64,000 nucleotides of DNA from JBBQZU01 sp041749535. Its GTDB lineage: Bacteria; Bacteroidota; Bacteroidia; Flavobacteriales_D; Cryomorphaceae. The notes under the pieces are model-generated. The model saw only the letters and a program-made list of their open reading frames with translations. It searched no databases and was not told the origin of the DNA. The stretch is taken from positions 186,001-250,000 of the forward strand of contig JBGTBE010000108.1 in NCBI GenBank assembly GCA_041749535.1, read 5' to 3'. The first letter of the stretch is position 1. Each line of letters starts with the position of its first letter. A program made the position numbers and the translations under genes. This document shows positions 61,374 to 64,000 of the stretch, one piece after another.

Positions 61374-63266
61374 TTGACAATTGACGTGAGTTCCCCTATC
61401 ACTAGAATTGCGAGCCTTCTGCTTTTATTGCATGTTGCCTTTAATATGCACGCACAAGCTCCGCACCGGATAAATTATCAGGCAGTAGCTAGGCACGCCG
61501 AAACAGGCGCCGAACTTTCCAACCGTGAAGTCTACCTTCAGGTTATGGTAAGGGTTGGAAATCCTTCTGGAAACATTGTTTATCAGGAAGTGCATGAGAA
61601 TGTTTTCACCGATGTGTTCGGTCTCTTTTCCATACAAATAGGAGGTGGTGAGGTAATGTCAGGAGATTTTAGCGAGATCAATTGGAGCTATAATAACCAT
61701 TGGCTGGATGTTTCTATAGATATAGGTCAAGGATTGCAGCCATTTGGAGCCATGCAATTTGTGTCTGTTCCATATGCTTTGCATGCTGAGACAGCATCCA
61801 ATGTAGATGATGAGGATGCGAATCCATCCAACGAATTGATTGAGAATGTATCGTTCAACGCCGGTACATCCACACTTTCTATTGAAGAAGCAGGAGTACA
61901 GTACGATGTAGACCTTACCGCACTTGCTAACATAGCAGAAGTAGATGGAGACATCACCAACGAATTGATTGAGAATGTGTCGTTCAACGCCGGAACATCC
62001 ACACTTTCTATTGAAGAAGCAGGAGTACAGTACGATGTAGACCTTACTGCGCTTGCCAACACAGTAGAAGTAGATGGAGACATCACCAACGAATTGATTG
62101 AGAATGTGTCGTTCAACGCCGGAACATCCACACTTTCTATTGAAGAAGCAGGTGTACTGTACGATGTAGACCTTACCGCACTTGCCAACACAGCAGAAGC
62201 AGATGGAGACATCACCAACGAATTAATTGAGAATGTGTCGTTCAACGCCGGCACATCCACACTTTCTATTGAAGAAGCAGGCGTACTGTACGATGTAGAC
62301 CTTACTGCGCTTGCCAACATAGTAGAAGTAGATGGAGACATCACCAACGAATTGATTGAGAATGTGTCGTTCAACGCCGGTACATCCACACTTTCTATTG
62401 AAGAAGCAGGAGTACAGTACGACTTAGACCTTGCAACACTTGACAACACAGCAGAAGTAGATGGAGACATCACCAACGAATTGATAGAAACTTTCACTTT
62501 TGATGAACCCACATCAATCCTCACCCTTGATGAGGCTGGGGTAAGCAGAAGTGTTAATCTCGCAAGTCTGGTTGATGACGACGATGCAGACGCTACAAAT
62601 GAACTTATTGAAACAAATGGGTTATCTCTGTCAGGCACCTTTTTGGGCATTGTAGAAGCGGGAGTGGCCCATCAATTAGATTTGAAACCCTTGCTCGATG
62701 CTGCTTTGACCCCACCTCAGCTCACTACCGGATGGGAAGTAGATGTCCCTCAAAACAAAGTGTACAATAATTCAGCCTCCATTGGGATTGGAACCAATGA
62801 CCCCAACGCTTTACTCGATGTAAAAGGTACAGGTGCCGGTGGCGAAATTATTCTTAGAGCATCAAGGTCTGACGATACTGATTTACTATCAATAACTCAG
62901 GACATGGTCAGTATCAGTTCTGAGACTGTTACCCGTATTCAGGGTCAGCTCCGTTATAGACCAATATACTTGCTTGGCATAGGCACGTATGTGGTTTCTG
63001 ACGATGCGAACTATGTTGTTTGGAGGATATCTGGTGGTGGTAGCAGAACTGTCACATTACCTTCTGCATCAGCATACACAGGTAGGGTGATCACAATTGT
63101 TAGAGCAGCCCCATTTAACGAACTTGGATCCATTGTCATTGAGTCAGTTTCTGATATTAATTTTCTTCCTTTTACAATTAGTCTTAATCAAAATGGAATC
63201 AGCTCACTGACATTCTTAAGTATTGGTGCGTACGGCTGGATAGAAATAAACCGATCTGAACAATGA
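61374..63266 (+). CDS. cassette B fibre-like protein with near-identical tandem repeats
   Basis: The 630-residue protein is a paralogue of the cassette A fibre. It has a signal peptide (SSPITRIASLLLLLHVAFNMHAQ) and the same N-terminal domain (HRINYQAVARHAETGAEL to VSVPYALHAET). Five 43-residue repeats (NELIENVSFNAGTSTLSIEE and onward) follow, then two divergent repeats, the IGIGTNDPNALLDV tail-fibre-like segment and a beta-rich end. No sorting domain is present. The start is odd: no ATG precedes the signal peptide. TTG at 61374 or GTG at 61386 is possible. Its stop overlaps the next ATG by 4 bases. The function is not known; a surface stalk or adhesin is inferred. Confidence 0.82.
   Translation: MTIDVSSPITRIASLLLLLHVAFNMHAQAPHRINYQAVARHAETGAELSNREVYLQVMVRVGNPSGNIVYQEVHENVFTDVFGLFSIQIGGGEVMSGDFSEINWSYNNHWLDVSIDIGQGLQPFGAMQFVSVPYALHAETASNVDDEDANPSNELIENVSFNAGTSTLSIEEAGVQYDVDLTALANIAEVDGDITNELIENVSFNAGTSTLSIEEAGVQYDVDLTALANTVEVDGDITNELIENVSFNAGTSTLSIEEAGVLYDVDLTALANTAEADGDITNELIENVSFNAGTSTLSIEEAGVLYDVDLTALANIVEVDGDITNELIENVSFNAGTSTLSIEEAGVQYDLDLATLDNTAEVDGDITNELIETFTFDEPTSILTLDEAGVSRSVNLASLVDDDDADATNELIETNGLSLSGTFLGIVEAGVAHQLDLKPLLDAALTPPQLTTGWEVDVPQNKVYNNSASIGIGTNDPNALLDVKGTGAGGEIILRASRSDDTDLLSITQDMVSISSETVTRIQGQLRYRPIYLLGIGTYVVSDDANYVVWRISGGGSRTVTLPSASAYTGRVITIVRAAPFNELGSIVIESVSDINFLPFTISLNQNGISSLTFLSIGAYGWIEINRSEQ
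61830..62474 (+). repeat. five in-frame 129-bp tandem repeats (43 residues each)
   Basis: Repeat units begin at 61830, 61959, 62088, 62217 and 62346, exactly 129 bases apart. Each encodes NELIENVSFNAGTSTLSIEE, then AGV(Q/L)YD(V/L)DL and a linker ending VDGDIT. A sixth, diverged unit starts at 62475. The copies differ at only a handful of bases each, mainly silent or in the short VQY/VLY and TAL/ATL positions, which indicates recent duplication. Copy number changes would keep the frame, because 129 is a multiple of three. Confidence 0.95.
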
Positions 63267-63988
63267 AATTTATTCTATTACTCATAGCATTAATGGTTAC
63301 CACATCTGCATTTTCTCAGATTGTGGCTGGAAGGCAAGTGTTGGGAAGTTGCGGTACACAATCCGTGTCAGGCAACACATCCATATCTGGAACTGTAGGT
63401 GAAAGCATCATAGGTACTAAACAAGCTCCTTCTGCGGCACTTACACAGGGCTTTCAACAAGGCAAAACCACCGGTGTTATCGTAATAACAGTAGAAACAG
63501 AAAACGCTTCATGCCCCACTTCAACCGACGGAATTGCTAGAATAAACAGTCTTATTGGTTGTGACCCTCCCTACGTAATAACATGGAGTGATGGTACTAT
63601 TGGTGAATTTGCAGATAGGTTAACTCCAGGCAGTCATTCAGTAAGTGTAGTCTCTGGAAATTGTGCAGGTCAGATTTCTTTTTTCATAGGTTCAGGGCCT
63701 GCAGAAGATTGTAGAATCAGATTTTTCAATGCGTTCTCCCCTAATGGAGACCTATACAATGATATTTGGAGAATAGAAAACATACAACTCCCCGAATTTT
63801 CGAAGAATAAAGTAGAAATATATAACCGCTGGGGCCAACTGGTTTGGGATGGAGAAAATTACAATAACGCTTCTGTCTTTTGGGATGGTCGAACTTCAGA
63901 AGGGAACCAATTACCAGCGGGAACCTATTATTTTATTGCGAATTTCAGTGGAGTTCTTCACAAAGGATTTATTGAACTCACCTTATGA
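63263..63988 (+). CDS. cassette B small protein with type B T9SS sorting domain
   Basis: The 241-residue protein is the paralogue of the cassette A sorting-domain protein. It has a signal peptide (MKFILLLIALMVTTSAFSQ), a segment ending ALTQGFQQG, one SprB-type repeat (CPTSTDGIARINSLIGCDPP to HSVSVV), and a type B C-terminal domain (FNAFSPNGDLYNDIW, EIYNRWGQLVWDG, AGTYYFIANF). It starts 4 bases inside the end of the fibre gene (ATGA) and overlaps the next gene by 4 bases. It should be exported by the T9SS. The Asp-rich SPNGD motif of this sorting domain is kept, with an altered DLYND in place of DGQND. Confidence 0.88.
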   Translation: MKFILLLIALMVTTSAFSQIVAGRQVLGSCGTQSVSGNTSISGTVGESIIGTKQAPSAALTQGFQQGKTTGVIVITVETENASCPTSTDGIARINSLIGCDPPYVITWSDGTIGEFADRLTPGSHSVSVVSGNCAGQISFFIGSGPAEDCRIRFFNAFSPNGDLYNDIWRIENIQLPEFSKNKVEIYNRWGQLVWDGENYNNASVFWDGRTSEGNQLPAGTYYFIANFSGVLHKGFIELTL

Positions 63989-64000
63989 AGAAGTTGTTAT
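63985..64000 (+). CDS. start of a plus-strand gene cut by the window end, possibly PorP/SprF
   Basis: An ATG at 63985 overlaps the preceding stop by 4 bases and reads MKKLL before the window ends. In cassette A the gene at this position encodes PorP/SprF, so the same is likely here. Only five residues are visible, so the identity is inference from parallel gene order. Confidence 0.5.

Noticed and set aside
61830..62474. Possible CRISPR-like or satellite array
   Set aside because: The units are 129 bases long with no unique spacers, are in frame inside a coding gene, and encode a regular 43-residue module.
61727..62650. 307-residue open frame on the minus strand opposite the 129-bp repeats
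   Set aside because: It is a shadow of the repeat region in the fibre gene: its repeats mirror the plus-strand ones, and it has no signal, no family and no promoter box.

Overview
The window looks like a chromosomal segment of a member of the Bacteroidota, most likely a flavobacterium-like marine or aquatic bacterium of the order Flavobacteriales. The base composition is moderately AT-rich. Start sites are often preceded by the Bacteroidota -7 promoter element TAnnTTTG, and Shine-Dalgarno sequences are rare. The window carries several type IX secretion system (T9SS) parts and substrates: PorZ, PorW/SprE, PorP/SprF, type A and type B sorting domains, and OmpA-type periplasmic proteins. It also has Bacteroidota-only families (DUF4175, DUF4292, DUF4837, DUF3667, bactofilin next to atpB). 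No insertion sequence, prophage, CRISPR array, rRNA operon or replication origin was seen, and nearly all of the DNA is coding.

Region 1 (1-12.4 kb): a DUF4175 envelope protein and an rRNA methyltransferase on the minus strand; a divergent gltX-folB pair; two convergent tRNA genes (Cys and Arg), each with its own promoter box and hairpin; then porZ-recO and an S9 lipoprotein peptidase. Region 2 (12.1-27.4 kb, all minus): a small Sm-like protein; a secreted M43 metalloprotease with a T9SS sorting domain; a LysM transglycosylase coupled to a DUF4837 lipoprotein; gatA with tatA (tatA is only 58 aa); and a long compact operon running echA-like, Wzx-like flippase, dut, sugar nucleotidyltransferase, TPR lipoprotein, DUF4292 lipoprotein, EnvC-like factor. 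The theme is cell-envelope assembly.

Region 3 (27.4-42.4 kb): an M6-like metalloprotease converging on and overlapping a very large NtrY-like sensor kinase. Next comes the split F0F1 ATP synthase operon, which runs on the minus strand as porW, bactofilin, atpZ, an atpI-like gene, atpB, atpE, atpF, atpH, atpA, atpG. The beta and epsilon genes are absent, as is usual in this phylum. Region 4 (42.5-51.7 kb, all plus): an M23 peptidase, a GH3-type enzyme coupled to a von Willebrand A protein, dxr-rseP, a stand-alone HPt protein plus CheY-like receiver, a DUF3667 membrane protein and an FAD oxidoreductase.

Region 5 (51.8-64.0 kb, plus) is the most unusual part. It holds two paralogous T9SS cassettes. 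Each begins with a fibre-like repeat protein that has a signal peptide but no sorting domain, followed with a 1-4 base stop/start overlap by a roughly 240-residue protein carrying a type B (gliding-motility-type) sorting domain. In cassette A this is followed by PorP/SprF and two PorE-like TPR/propeller/OmpA proteins, one with two tandem OmpA domains. In cassette B the fibre gene contains five near-identical 129-bp tandem repeats, and the next gene starts 16 bases before the window ends. A 3-hydroxyanthranilate dioxygenase gene lies between the cassettes. The inference is that each cassette encodes a split surface adhesin: a fibre, an anchoring/sorting subunit and a dedicated outer-membrane partner.
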